Source: WTKG01 sp963735005
Lineage (GTDB): Bacteria > Actinomycetota > Actinomycetes > Actinomycetales > Demequinaceae
NCBI GenBank assembly: GCA_963735005.1
Contig: CAVTJA010000003.1
Coordinates: 193,970 to 257,969 of the forward strand
Length of the DNA: 64,000 nucleotides
Direction: 5' to 3'
The notes below the pieces were generated by a model. It made no database searches, was not told the DNA's origin, and saw nothing but the letters and a program-made list of their open reading frames with translations. Below are positions 35,638-44,280 of the stretch, piece by piece. The position numbers were made by a program, and so were the translations under genes. How positions within the stretch are numbered: position 1 is the stretch's first letter; each line of letters opens with the position of its first letter.

Positions 35638-36726
35638 TTACGACCGCCGCTTGCGCTTGGGTTGCGCCTGGATGCCGCGGTGCTCGCCCGGGCGTAGCGC
35701 GCCCACCTTCACCGCGCCGTCGGCGGTGCGTGCCACCTGGGACTCGCCGCGCTCGCGCATGTCGAGCACTTCCTGGGTGTGCTTGGCGATGCGCTCCTCG
35801 CGGCTACGCAGCGCGACCTCGAGCGGCGTCGCCACGAAGATCGACGAGTACGTTCCGACCGCCATGCCGACGAACAGCGCGAGGGCGATGTCCGCGAGCG
35901 TGCCCGCGCCGAACAGGATTGAGCCGAGGAACAGGATCGCGCTGACGGGCAGCAGCGCCACGACGGAGGTGTTGATCGACCGCACGAGCGTCTGGTTGAC
36001 GGCAAGGTTGGCGAGTTCGCCGTACGTGAAGCGGTGCTGCGACGTCACGTCCGCGGTGTTCTCGCGGACCTTGTCGAACACCACCACGGTGTCGTAAAGC
36101 GAGTAGCCGAGGATGGTCAGGAAGCCAATGACGGACGCCGGCGTCACTTCGAAGCCGACCGCCGCGTAAATGCCCACGGTGAACAGCAGGTCGTGGGCGA
36201 GCGCGACCAGCGCCGCGACCGCCATGCGCCACGCGCGGAAGTACAGCGCCATGACAACCGTCACCAGGACCAGGAAGATCGCCAAGCCCGTGAGCGCGTT
36301 CTTCGACACGTCGGCGCCCCATGTCGGGCCGATCTGCGTGACGGTTAACGACGACGGATCCACCTGGTAGCCGGACACGAGCAGGTCGCCGAGCGCGCGG
36401 CCGTCCTCGATGGACAGCACGCCCAGCTGGACGCGTACGCCGTCGGAGCCGAGGTTGGTGATCCGCGGCGTCTGGTCGGGCGCAATCTGAGACACGGCGT
36501 CGGCGGCGATCGAGGTGTCGACGCCGCCCTGGATCGCCGCCACCTTGAACTCGCTGCCGCCGCGGAAGTCGATGCCGGGGTTGAGGCCAAAGATCAGCAG
36601 CACGGCGATGGACGCGACCATGAGGATTCCCGAGAACGTGAACCACCGCGCGCGCTGCGCCACGATCGGATACGTCCTGTCGCCCGAGTGGAGCGAGTTG
36701 CCCCACACTGCAAGGTTCAGTTTCAT
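35638..36726 (-). CDS. secF: SecF, preprotein translocase accessory subunit
   Basis: Partner of SecD; uses the proton gradient to help pull secreted proteins through SecYEG. 362 residues with six predicted helices: the first (WFTFSGILMVASIAVLLIFGL, about 28-48), then an extracytoplasmic loop, then five (for example NALTGLAIFLVLVTVVMALYF and ASVIGFLTILGYSLYDTVVVF). The motif GIDFRGGSEF after helix 1 and the D-T-V-V-V-F-D signature are SecF hallmarks. ATG 36726 overlaps the secD stop by four bases (ATGA). The basic C-terminal tail (QPKRKRRS) is typical. Confidence 0.96.
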   Translation of the reverse strand: MKLNLAVWGNSLHSGDRTYPIVAQRARWFTFSGILMVASIAVLLIFGLNPGIDFRGGSEFKVAAIQGGVDTSIAADAVSQIAPDQTPRITNLGSDGVRVQLGVLSIEDGRALGDLLVSGYQVDPSSLTVTQIGPTWGADVSKNALTGLAIFLVLVTVVMALYFRAWRMAVAALVALAHDLLFTVGIYAAVGFEVTPASVIGFLTILGYSLYDTVVVFDKVRENTADVTSQHRFTYGELANLAVNQTLVRSINTSVVALLPVSAILFLGSILFGAGTLADIALALFVGMAVGTYSSIFVATPLEVALRSREERIAKHTQEVLDMRERGESQVARTADGAVKVGALRPGEHRGIQAQPKRKRRS

Positions 36727-38342
36727 GACAGGTCCTTACCACCGCCGAGGGCGGCCTTCTTCTCGGCAAGCGTGAGCCCGGACTCGCGGACGCGACCGCG
36801 GCCCTTGTACATGGCCTCGCGGCCAAGCTGGCGCGGGTCGAGGCCGGACAGCCGGTGCCCGCCCCCGAAGAACTTGGTCCTCGCGAGCACCACGAGGATC
36901 GGGTGCGTGAAGAGGAACACGACCACCACGTCGATGACGGTGGTGAGGCCGAGCGTGAACGCGAAGCCTCGCACGCCGCCCACCGCGGTCGAGTACAGGA
37001 CGACGGCGGCCAGGAGGCTCACGGCGTCGGACGCAAGGATGGTGCGCCGCGCGCGGTGCCATGCGTGTTCGACGGACGCGACAAGGGAGCGGCCCTCACG
37101 GAGCTCGTCCCTTACTCTCTCGAAGTAGACGATGAAGGAGTCGGCGGTAATACCGATCGCGACGATCAATCCGGCGACGCCTGCGAGGCTCAGCCGGTAG
37201 CCGATACCCCACGACAACAGGGTGATGGTGCCGTACGTGAGCGCGGCGGAGATGACGAGCGACAGCACGGTCACCGATCCGAGCGCGCGGTACTGGATGG
37301 TCGAGTACAGCACGACAAGGATCAGGCCGATCGCGCCCGCGAGCAGGCCGCCGTTGAGGTCGGACGAGCCGAGAGTCGCGCCAATAGTCTGCGTGCTTTG
37401 GGGCTCGAGCGTGATGGGAAGCGCGCCGAACTTGAGTTGGTTGGCGAGCTGCTCGGCCTCCTGCACGGTGGTGAAGCCGCCGCTGATGGACGCGCGGCCG
37501 AGGAACGTCCTCGTCTCGACCGTTGGCCACGAGATGACCACGCCGTCGAGCACCATTGCGAAGTGGTGGCGATCCCCGGTGAGGTCGTAGAGCAGGTTGG
37601 CGATCTTGTCGAACTTCTTGCCGCCCTCGGACGTGAACTCTAGGGCAACCTCGAATTGGCCCGCGAGCACCTGCCCCGTCCGGTTGCGCTTCGCCGCGGG
37701 CGTCGCGTTCGCGATGTCCGTGCCCGCAAGTTCGACGGGGCCGAGCACCAATTTTCTTCCGGTCGTCTCGTCGCACGACACGAATGGGGCGTCGGACGGC
37801 CCCGGGTCTCCGCCGAGGTAGGCCTCGTTGGTGGTGCAGTCGAGCGCCGCGAACTCGGCCTTGACGGCGTCGGTGACCAGCGCGTAGTCCGACCCCGTGC
37901 CGTCCGCGAGTCCGTTGTCGAAGTCGGTGAGCGCGGGGATGGTGGTGTCCGTCGGCCCGCCCGCGTAGATCACTGGGCGGAACTGCAGCTGGGCGGACTT
38001 GCGCACCAGGTCCATCGTCGCTGGGTCGGGCTTGCCGGGAAGCGAAACGATGACGTTCACGCCGCCAGACGTGGTGACCTCTGCCTCGGACACGCCCGTG
38101 GCGTTGACGCGGCGGCGGATGATCTCGACGCTCTGGTTCAGGATGTCCTCGGTGATCTCGCCGCCGTCGGTGGGCACCGCGGTGAGGATCATCTCGGTGC
38201 CGCCCGCGAGGTCAAGTGCGAGTCCAGGCGTCCATGCCTTGTGGTTGGCGTACACGCCGGTGGCGAGCGAGCCGCCAATGAGCGCGATGAGCACGCCAAG
38301 CCAGATGAGCGCGGTCTTCGCGCTGCGAGTTGCAGTTGCCAT
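36723..38342 (-). CDS. secD: SecD, preprotein translocase accessory subunit
   Basis: 539 residues, with the family N-terminal helix (ALIWLGVLIALIGGSLATGVY), GLALDLAGGTEMIL (the DLxGG motif, about 42), a large extracytoplasmic P1 domain and five C-terminal helices including LLAGAIGLILVVLYSTIQYR and GLIVAIGITADSFIVYFERVRDE, where the Asp is part of the proton path. Coupled to secF by a four-base overlap. The gap to ruvB is only 60 bases, so yajC, usually found here, is absent from this location. Confidence 0.96.
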   Translation of the reverse strand: MATATRSAKTALIWLGVLIALIGGSLATGVYANHKAWTPGLALDLAGGTEMILTAVPTDGGEITEDILNQSVEIIRRRVNATGVSEAEVTTSGGVNVIVSLPGKPDPATMDLVRKSAQLQFRPVIYAGGPTDTTIPALTDFDNGLADGTGSDYALVTDAVKAEFAALDCTTNEAYLGGDPGPSDAPFVSCDETTGRKLVLGPVELAGTDIANATPAAKRNRTGQVLAGQFEVALEFTSEGGKKFDKIANLLYDLTGDRHHFAMVLDGVVISWPTVETRTFLGRASISGGFTTVQEAEQLANQLKFGALPITLEPQSTQTIGATLGSSDLNGGLLAGAIGLILVVLYSTIQYRALGSVTVLSLVISAALTYGTITLLSWGIGYRLSLAGVAGLIVAIGITADSFIVYFERVRDELREGRSLVASVEHAWHRARRTILASDAVSLLAAVVLYSTAVGGVRGFAFTLGLTTVIDVVVVFLFTHPILVVLARTKFFGGGHRLSGLDPRQLGREAMYKGRGRVRESGLTLAEKKAALGGGKDLS

Positions 38343-38402
38343 GAGTCCCTAAGTCCGTTTCCGCTCCGCAGAGCCCAGCCAATCCTAGGCGCACCGGAGG
38401 TG

Positions 38403-39506
38403 TCAGTCGAACAGGCGCGTCGAGGCGTCCGCGGGCGCGCTCGATCCGGGCGTCAGCCCAAGGTGGGCGTAGCCCTCCGGCGTGGCGATCCGCCCGCGCG
38501 GCGTGCGCGTCAACAGGCCCTCGCGCACGAGGAAGGGCTCGGCGACCGTCTCGATGGTCTCGGGCTCCTCCCCTACGGACACCGCAAGCGTCGACAGGCC
38601 GACGGGGCCACCGCCGAACCGCTGGATCACCGCGCCAAGCACCGCGCGGTCGAGGCGGTCGAGCCCGCGATCGTCAACCTCGTACACCTTGAGCGCGGCA
38701 CGCGCCGCGTCGAGCGTGGCCTCGCCGTCGCCGTGTACCTGCGCCCAGTCGCGCACGCGCCGCAACAGCCGGTTGGCGATGCGCGGGGTGCCCCGGGAGC
38801 GGCTGGCGATCTCGGCCGCTGCCTGCGCGGCTACCCGGATGTCGAGCAGCGCGGCGGACCGGATCAGGATCGCCTCGAGTTCGCCGTCGTCGTAAAAGTC
38901 GAGGTGGGCGGTGAAACCGAACCTGTCGCGCAGCGGCGCGGGCAACAGGCCGGCGCGGGTGGTGGCGCCTACGACCGTGAACGGCGGCAGGCTGAGCGGG
39001 ATCGAGGTGGCTCCCGCGCCCTTGCCCACCACCACGTCCACGCGGAAGTCCTCCATCGCGAGGTAGAGCATCTCCTCGACTGGCCGCGCGAGGCGGTGGA
39101 TCTCGTCCACGAACAGCACGTCGCCCTGCGAGAGCGAGGACAGGATGGACGCGAGGTCCCCCGCGTGCTGGATGGCAGGGCCCGAGGTGATGCGCAGCGA
39201 CGCGCCCATCTCGCGCGCGACGATCATCGCCAGGGTGGTCTTGCCGAGCCCGGGCGGGCCGGACAGCAGCACGTGGTCGGCGCAGGCCTCGCGGGCGCGC
39301 GCCGCGCGCAGCACGAGCGACAGTTGCTCGCGCACGGCGGCCTGCCCCACGAACTCGTCGAGACTGGTGGGGCGCAGGGCGGCCTCGTTTGACCTCTCGA
39401 TGGCGTCGGCGTCAGCATCCACGAAGCGCGCGAGGTCGCCCTCGAGCGACTCGACCCCGAGCGGCTCGGCGCCGAACGAATCCATGCCGAACTCCGGGTC
39501 AGCCAC
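38403..39506 (-). CDS. ruvB: RuvB, Holliday junction branch-migration helicase
   Basis: AAA+ motor of RuvAB. 367 residues: Walker A GPPGLGKTTLA (about 82), Walker B VLFVDEIHRL (about 130), sensor 1 VVGATTRAGLL, the arginine finger region APLRDRFGF and a C-terminal winged helix (RTPRGRIATPEGYAHLGL). An N-terminal extension of about 25 acidic residues (MADPEFGMDSFGAEPLGVES) precedes the usual start region. GTG 39506 overlaps the ruvA stop by eight bases. Confidence 0.97.
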   Translation of the reverse strand: MADPEFGMDSFGAEPLGVESLEGDLARFVDADADAIERSNEAALRPTSLDEFVGQAAVREQLSLVLRAARAREACADHVLLSGPPGLGKTTLAMIVAREMGASLRITSGPAIQHAGDLASILSSLSQGDVLFVDEIHRLARPVEEMLYLAMEDFRVDVVVGKGAGATSIPLSLPPFTVVGATTRAGLLPAPLRDRFGFTAHLDFYDDGELEAILIRSAALLDIRVAAQAAAEIASRSRGTPRIANRLLRRVRDWAQVHGDGEATLDAARAALKVYEVDDRGLDRLDRAVLGAVIQRFGGGPVGLSTLAVSVGEEPETIETVAEPFLVREGLLTRTPRGRIATPEGYAHLGLTPGSSAPADASTRLFD

Positions 39507-40092
39507 GGGGCCCGCCCAACTCCTGCAGCGCGCGGCGGAGGGTGTCCGGCACGTCCGCCTCGGCGACCGGCCCGGGCGCTACCGACGCCACCACGGCCTC
39601 CGCAGCCTTGGATCCCCAGCCGAGCCCGGCGAGCGCCTCGATGACGGCGCCGCGGCCGTCCGCCGCTCCGGCCACGCCCGCGCCAAACTCCGGCAACGAC
39701 AGTTTGCCGCCCAGCTCGAGCAACAGGCGGGCAGCCACCTTGGCGCCGATGCCCGGCACGCGCTCAAGGGCCGCCCTGTCCCCCGCCGCGACGGCCGTGG
39801 CGAGGTCGGACGGCGTGTGGACGGCGAGCATCGCCAGGGCGAGCCGCGGGCCTACCCCCGACACACTCTGCAACGCGGCGAAGGCCTCGCGCTCGTCCGC
39901 CGCGGCAAAGCCGTACAGCGTCAGCGAGTCCTCGCGCACGACGAGCTCCGTGTAGAGCCGGGTGGGCTGGCCTACGCGCGCCTCCGACAGCGTGCGCGGC
40001 GTCGAATTGACCCGCATCCCGACCCCGCCGACGTCCACAACGAGGGACGTCGCGGTCACCGCCTGCACCATGCCGGCAAGCTGTGCAATCAC
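39499..40092 (-). CDS. ruvA: RuvA, Holliday junction DNA-binding subunit
   Basis: Tetrameric DNA-binding partner of RuvB. 197 residues: OB domain (MIAQLAGMVQAVTATSLVVDVGGVGMRV), tandem helix-hairpin-helix in the middle (LQSVSGVGPRLALAMLA and LERVPGIGAKVAARLLLEL) and the RuvB-binding C-terminal domain (ALAGLGWGSKAAEAVVASV). GTG start at 40092. 89 bases after ruvC; eight-base overlap with ruvB. Confidence 0.96.
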   Translation of the reverse strand: MIAQLAGMVQAVTATSLVVDVGGVGMRVNSTPRTLSEARVGQPTRLYTELVVREDSLTLYGFAAADEREAFAALQSVSGVGPRLALAMLAVHTPSDLATAVAAGDRAALERVPGIGAKVAARLLLELGGKLSLPEFGAGVAGAADGRGAVIEALAGLGWGSKAAEAVVASVAPGPVAEADVPDTLRRALQELGGPRG

Positions 40093-40181
40093 GGGGGCCT
40101 CCTGCGCAGTCGAACGTATGTGCGAACAACGCTACGCCACGGCGGCTCGCACGCGGGCCACCACGCCCCCGGCGTGTCGCG

Positions 40182-40742
40182 TCAGCCGCGGGGCTTGCTT
40201 CGCGCGGCCCGCTCCGCCGCTGCCCACCGGCGCTGGGCCGCCGTGGCCGGCGTGGAGGCCTCCGGCTGCGTCGAGCCGCGCCACGCGTGGCAGATCGCGA
40301 TTGCAAGGGCGTCCGCGGCGTCGGCGGGCTTGGGCGGGCCGTCGAGCCCGAGGATGCGCGCCACCATCTGGCCCACCTGCGACTTGGGTGCGCGCCCGTT
40401 GCCCGTGACCGCCGCCTTGATCTCGGACGGCGTGTAGAGCGCGACGGGGATGTCCCGCTTGCGGGCCTCGCGCATCACGACGCCGGACACCTGCGCGGTG
40501 CCCATCACGCTGCGCACGTTGTGCTGGGCGAACACCCGCTCGAGCGCGACGGCGGCGGGCCGGCGCTCGTCCAGGAGCTCCTCCACCGCGGCGCCGATGC
40601 GCCACAGCCGGGTGGGCACGTCCTCTGAGGGGGCGCTGGTGGCGACCCGCACGTCGACCAGGCGCGCGCGGCCAGGGCCGTCGGCGTCGACGAGCCCAAG
40701 GCCGCACCGGGTGAGCCCTGGGTCGACGCCGAGGATCAACAC
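40182..40742 (-). CDS. ruvC: RuvC, Holliday junction resolvase
   Basis: Endonuclease that cuts junctions. The start is GTG 40742 (then LILGVDPGLTRCGLGLVDADG), one base after the yebC stop; upstream in-frame sequence lies inside yebC and is not homologous. 186 residues. Catalytic acids: Asp in GVDPG (about 7), Glu in AVALERVF (about 67), and the pair in PADAADALAIAICHAW (about 140-145). The Ala/Arg-rich tail after residue 155 is a lineage-specific extension. Confidence 0.95.
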   Translation of the reverse strand: MLILGVDPGLTRCGLGLVDADGPGRARLVDVRVATSAPSEDVPTRLWRIGAAVEELLDERRPAAVALERVFAQHNVRSVMGTAQVSGVVMREARKRDIPVALYTPSEIKAAVTGNGRAPKSQVGQMVARILGLDGPPKPADAADALAIAICHAWRGSTQPEASTPATAAQRRWAAAERAARSKPRG

Positions 40743-40743
40743 G

Positions 40744-41499
40744 TCAGGCCGACGCGGCCTCGAGCACCTCGTCGGACGCGTCAAAGTTCGCGTAGACGTT
40801 CTGGACGTCGTCGGAGTCTTCGAGCGCGTCGATGAGGTTGAGCATCTTCTTGGCTCCCACGACGTCAAGCTCGACCTTCATGGACGGCACCCAGGACGCC
40901 TCGGCCTGCTCGTAGTCAATATCAGCAGCCTGCAGCGCCGTGCGGACCGCGACCACGTCGTTCGGGTCGGAGATGATCTCGAATGCGCCGCCGAGGTCGT
41001 TGATCTCCTCGGCCCCAGCCTCGAGCGTCGCCTCCATGATGGCGTCCTCGGTGACGCCGTCGTCTTTGGCGACGATCACCTGGCCCTTGCGCGTAAACAG
41101 GTACGCAACTGACCCCGGGTCAGCAAGGGTGCCGTTGTTGCGCGTCAGCGCGGTCCTGACCTCCATGGCGGCGCGGTTGCGGTTGTCCGTGAGGCACTCG
41201 ATCAGCATCGCCACGCCGTTGGGGCCGTAGCCCTCGTACATGATGGTCTCCCAGTCGACGCCCTGGCCGTCGGCGCCGCTGCCGCGCTTGACCGCGCGGT
41301 CGATGTTGTCGTTGGGGACCGAAGACTTCTTGGCCTTCTGGACCGCGTCGAACAGCGTCGGGTTTCCGGCGAGATCGCCGCCGCCCACGCGCGCCGCGAC
41401 CTCAATGTTCTTGATCAGCTTGGCGAATAGCTTGCCGCGCTTGGCGTCGATCACAGCCTTCTTGTGCTTGGTCGTCGCCCATTTGGAGTGCCCTGACAC
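40744..41499 (-). CDS. yebC: YebC/TACO1-family protein (DUF28)
   Basis: Family first described as transcriptional regulators; some members have since been linked to relief of translational stalling at proline stretches. 251 residues: MSGHSKWATTKHKKAVIDAKRGKLFAKLIK is the invariant N-terminus, followed by GGGDLAGNPTLFDAVQKAK and IMYEGYGPNGVAMLIECLTDN. GTG 41499 has AGGAG four bases upstream. The yebC-ruvC-ruvA-ruvB order is widely conserved. Confidence 0.95.
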   Translation of the reverse strand: MSGHSKWATTKHKKAVIDAKRGKLFAKLIKNIEVAARVGGGDLAGNPTLFDAVQKAKKSSVPNDNIDRAVKRGSGADGQGVDWETIMYEGYGPNGVAMLIECLTDNRNRAAMEVRTALTRNNGTLADPGSVAYLFTRKGQVIVAKDDGVTEDAIMEATLEAGAEEINDLGGAFEIISDPNDVVAVRTALQAADIDYEQAEASWVPSMKVELDVVGAKKMLNLIDALEDSDDVQNVYANFDASDEVLEAASA

Positions 41500-41526
41500 G
41501 TTGCTCCTCTTCCGTTTAGACCGCGT

Positions 41527-42165
41527 TCATTCTAGGGCCTCGAGGTCCGCACGCTTGCCCGGCGCGATCAGGCGCACGCCACTGCTACGAAGTTCGAGGC
41601 TCGCCAGCGCGCGCATCACGCCCTCGTCGCGGCGCCGCCACGCGCCCGCAGGGTCCTCGTCGATGCGGGCCAAGGCGGTGAGCTTCTGGCCCACCAGGGC
41701 GCGCAGGGCGAGCAGGTCAACCGCGTTCTCGTGCGACAGCATCCGCTTGGCTTTCGAGGCCTTCACCGCGAAGCGCAGCCGCGGCACCATCCAGATGATG
41801 AGGATCGTGAGGATCGGCAGCGCCGTCATGCCAATGCCCAGTCCAAGGGCCAGCGCGTGCACCGCCTCCTGCTGCGCACGCCCCGCGGCCTCGAGTGTTC
41901 CGCCCGCCTGGCTCGCGGCGTCGAAAGGCACCCGGATCCCGTCGCCCACGAGCCACACTTTGCCGAGCGACTGGCCAATGTCGAGCATCGTGAGCCGGAA
42001 CCCAGCGCCCGCGCTCTCCATCTGCCGCCCGTACGCCTGCAGCCTCATGACGAGCGAGTAGATCCAGATGCCCAGCCATACCCACAGCGCGATATTCGCT
42101 GCGGAGAGCAGGTCGTACGTGATCTGGCGCGCCCGGTGGCCCCGGTAATCGGAATAGAGCTTCAT
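41527..42165 (-). CDS. Two-helix membrane protein of unknown function
   Basis: 212 residues. Two hydrophobic segments: IALWVWLGIWIYSLVMRL (about 26-43) and LALGLGIGMTALPILTILIIWMV (about 105-127), with a loop of about 60 residues between and a basic cytoplasmic C-terminal part (RLRFAVKASKAKRML). No catalytic motif is recognised. Its place between pdxT and yebC is seen in related actinobacteria, where it is annotated as hypothetical; that is recollection. ATG 42165, close to the pdxT end, same strand. Confidence 0.82.
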   Translation of the reverse strand: MKLYSDYRGHRARQITYDLLSAANIALWVWLGIWIYSLVMRLQAYGRQMESAGAGFRLTMLDIGQSLGKVWLVGDGIRVPFDAASQAGGTLEAAGRAQQEAVHALALGLGIGMTALPILTILIIWMVPRLRFAVKASKAKRMLSHENAVDLLALRALVGQKLTALARIDEDPAGAWRRRDEGVMRALASLELRSSGVRLIAPGKRADLEALE

Positions 42166-42231
42166 GGCTCCATCATGACCCAGGGACGATGCCGGGGTAA
42201 GGCCCCGCCCCGTCCGCGCCGGGGATTTGGG

Positions 42232-42834
42232 TCACCGCACGCCGCGGGCGACGTCCAGGAAGTACTCGTGGACGCGCAGGTCCGGGCCAAGCTCGGGGTG
42301 GAAGGACGTGGCGACCAGCGCGCCGTGCCGCACGGCCACCACGCGGTCCCCGTGGGCGGCATCGGTGGCGAGCACTTCCACGGAGGGGTCGCGCTCCTCC
42401 ACCCACGGCGCGCGAATAAACGTGGCGTGCATAGGGGTGCCGTCTGGCTCCCATGTGAGCTCGACCTCGCTCGAGTCCACCTGGCGGCCGAACGCGTTGC
42501 GGCGCACCAGCACGGGCAGCCCGCCGAGCGTCTGTTGGCCCTCCGCGGCGCCTTCGATGCGGTCGGCAAGCATGATCATGCCTGCGCACGTGCCAAGCAC
42601 CGGAAAGCCGTCGGCGATGCGCGCGCGGGCGCGTTCGAACAGGTCGAACGCGCGCAGCAGCTTGTCGATGGTGGTGGATTCGCCGCCGGGGATGATCAGC
42701 GCGTCTACCGCGGCGAGTTCGGCTGGCCTGCGCACAGTCGACGCGCGCGCACCGCACGCCTCGAGGGCGCGCAGGTGCTCGCGCACGTCGCCCTGCAGGG
42801 CGAGCACCCCGACGGTCAGTCCCGCTTCGCCCAT
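42232..42834 (-). CDS. pdxT: PdxT, glutaminase subunit of pyridoxal 5'-phosphate synthase
   Basis: Hydrolyses glutamine and channels ammonia to PdxS for PLP synthesis. 200 residues from ATG 42834 (MGEAGLTVGVLALQGDVREHL). The class I amidotransferase triad is visible: Cys in VLGTCAGMIML (about 82) and His/Glu in ATSFHPELGPD (about 178-180), plus IIPGGESTTI (about 49). The start overlaps the end of the Nudix gene by 19 bases, so the pdxS-Nudix-pdxT unit is cotranscribed. Confidence 0.94.
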   Translation of the reverse strand: MGEAGLTVGVLALQGDVREHLRALEACGARASTVRRPAELAAVDALIIPGGESTTIDKLLRAFDLFERARARIADGFPVLGTCAGMIMLADRIEGAAEGQQTLGGLPVLVRRNAFGRQVDSSEVELTWEPDGTPMHATFIRAPWVEERDPSVEVLATDAAHGDRVVAVRHGALVATSFHPELGPDLRVHEYFLDVARGVR

Positions 42835-43343
42835 GCCAGCTTGCCTTGGTCGAGGTGCCGCAAGGTGCCATTCCACGGCAAGAGCGTGTGAATCAATTCG
42901 CCAAGCACCTCGGGGAAGACCTCGATGTCGATGCCCGCGATAGCGTCGGGCGCGAACCAGCCGGTTCCGTCGAGCATGTCGCGTTCAGTAGCGCTCCACT
43001 CGTGCTCGACGCGCGGCGCGTCGGGGCCGACCCGGGCGATGAAGAACACCTCATGCTGCACGAATGGCTCGTCCATGAAGTCGAAGTAGGCGGTACGTTC
43101 CCACACCGGCCCTTCAAGAGATGCCGGGTCGAGCACATACCCGACTTCTTCGCGAAGCTCCCGCACGGCGGCCTCGCGCGCGGTCTCGCCGTCGTCGATG
43201 CCGCCTCCGGGGGTGAACCACCAGGTGCGTTCCGGCTCCGCCGGATCGTGGGCATTCAGCAAGAACACGCGGTTGTCGGGGTCAAGCACGATGAGGCGAG
43301 CCGCCTCGCGCGGGTTCGCCGCCGTGTTGTTGCCGACTGGCAC
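42816..43343 (-). CDS. Nudix hydrolase inserted between pdxS and pdxT
   Basis: Hydrolyses a nucleoside diphosphate linked to another moiety; substrate unknown. 175 residues from GTG 43343, two bases after the corrected pdxS stop. The Nudix box is complete: GGGIDDGETAREAA then VRELREEVGY (about 46-69), with the key Glu residues. Other parts (RLIVLDPDNRVFLLNAHD, WFTPGGG) match the fold. In this sequence its frame runs on from the pdxS N-terminal region only because pdxS has an extra base, giving a false PdxS-Nudix fusion. Confidence 0.85.
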   Translation of the reverse strand: MPVGNNTAANPREAARLIVLDPDNRVFLLNAHDPAEPERTWWFTPGGGIDDGETAREAAVRELREEVGYVLDPASLEGPVWERTAYFDFMDEPFVQHEVFFIARVGPDAPRVEHEWSATERDMLDGTGWFAPDAIAGIDIEVFPEVLGELIHTLLPWNGTLRHLDQGKLAWAKRD

Positions 43344-43345
43344 GC

Positions 43346-44255
43346 CTACCAGCCGCGCTCGGACAGCCGATGGGGCTCGGGGACGTCGTCGACGTTGATG
43401 CCAACCATCGCCTCGCCAAGGCCGCGCGACACATCCGCGATCACCTTGGGGTCGTCGAAGAAGGTCGTCGCCTTGACGATTGCCGCGGCGCGCTGCGGCG
43501 GGGTTGCCCGACTTGAAGATGCCGGAGCCCACGAACACGCCCTCGGCGCCCAGCTGCATCATCATCGCGGCGTCCGCGGGAGTGGCGATGCCTCCTGCGA
43601 CGAACATCACGACGGGAAGCTTGCCGGTCTCGGCGATCTCCTGGACAAGCTGGAGCGGCGCCTGGAGTTCCTTGGCGGCCACGAACAGCTCGTCCTTGGG
43701 CATCGACGTCAGGCGCGCGATCTCCGCGCGAATGGTGCGGATGTGGGTGGTCGCGTTCGAGACGTCGCCGGTGCCCGCCTCGCCCTTAGACCGGATCATG
43801 GCCGCGCCCTCGGAGATGCGGCGGAGCGCCTCTCCAAGGTTGGTCGCGCCGCACACGAACGGCACGGTGAACTTCCATTTGTCGATGTGGTTGGCGTAGT
43901 CGGCGGGCGTCAGCACCTCGGACTCGTCGATGTAGTCGACGCCAAGGCTCTCGAGCACCTGCGCCTCGACAAAATGGCCGATGCGGGCCTTCGCCATGAC
44001 GGGGATCGAGACGGTGTCGATAATGCCCTGGATGAGGTCGGGGTCACTCATGCGGGCCACGCCGCCCTGGGCACGGATGTCCGCGGGCACGCGCTCGAGC
44101 GCCATCACGGCAACCGCGCCGGCGTCCTCGGCGATCTTTGCCTGCTCAGCGGTAACGACGTCCATGATGACGCCGCCCTTGAGCTGTTCGGCCATACCGC
44201 GCTTGACCAGGTCAGTGCCCGTCGTCGGTGCCGACGCCTTGGCCTTGTCGCTCAT
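43346..44255 (-). pseudogene. pdxS: PdxS, pyridoxal 5'-phosphate synthase lyase subunit, frame broken by one base
   Basis: Forms PLP from ribose 5-phosphate, glyceraldehyde 3-phosphate and ammonia. ATG 44255 with GGGGAG six bases upstream; the N-terminal 240 residues are highly conserved (GGVIMDVVTAEQAKIAEDAG, VARMSDPDLIQGI, MAKARIGHFVEAQ, GAEGVFVGSGIFKSGNP). After NPA the frame is lost. The last 55 residues (AAAIVKATTFFDDPKV to ERGW, stop at 43346) continue one base off. Deleting the extra base near 43496 gives NPAQRAAAIVK and a normal 302-residue protein. Conservation on both sides argues for a sequence error, not a dead gene. Confidence 0.9.
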
Positions 44256-44280
44256 CCCGCACTCCCCTTGAAGATCTCGT

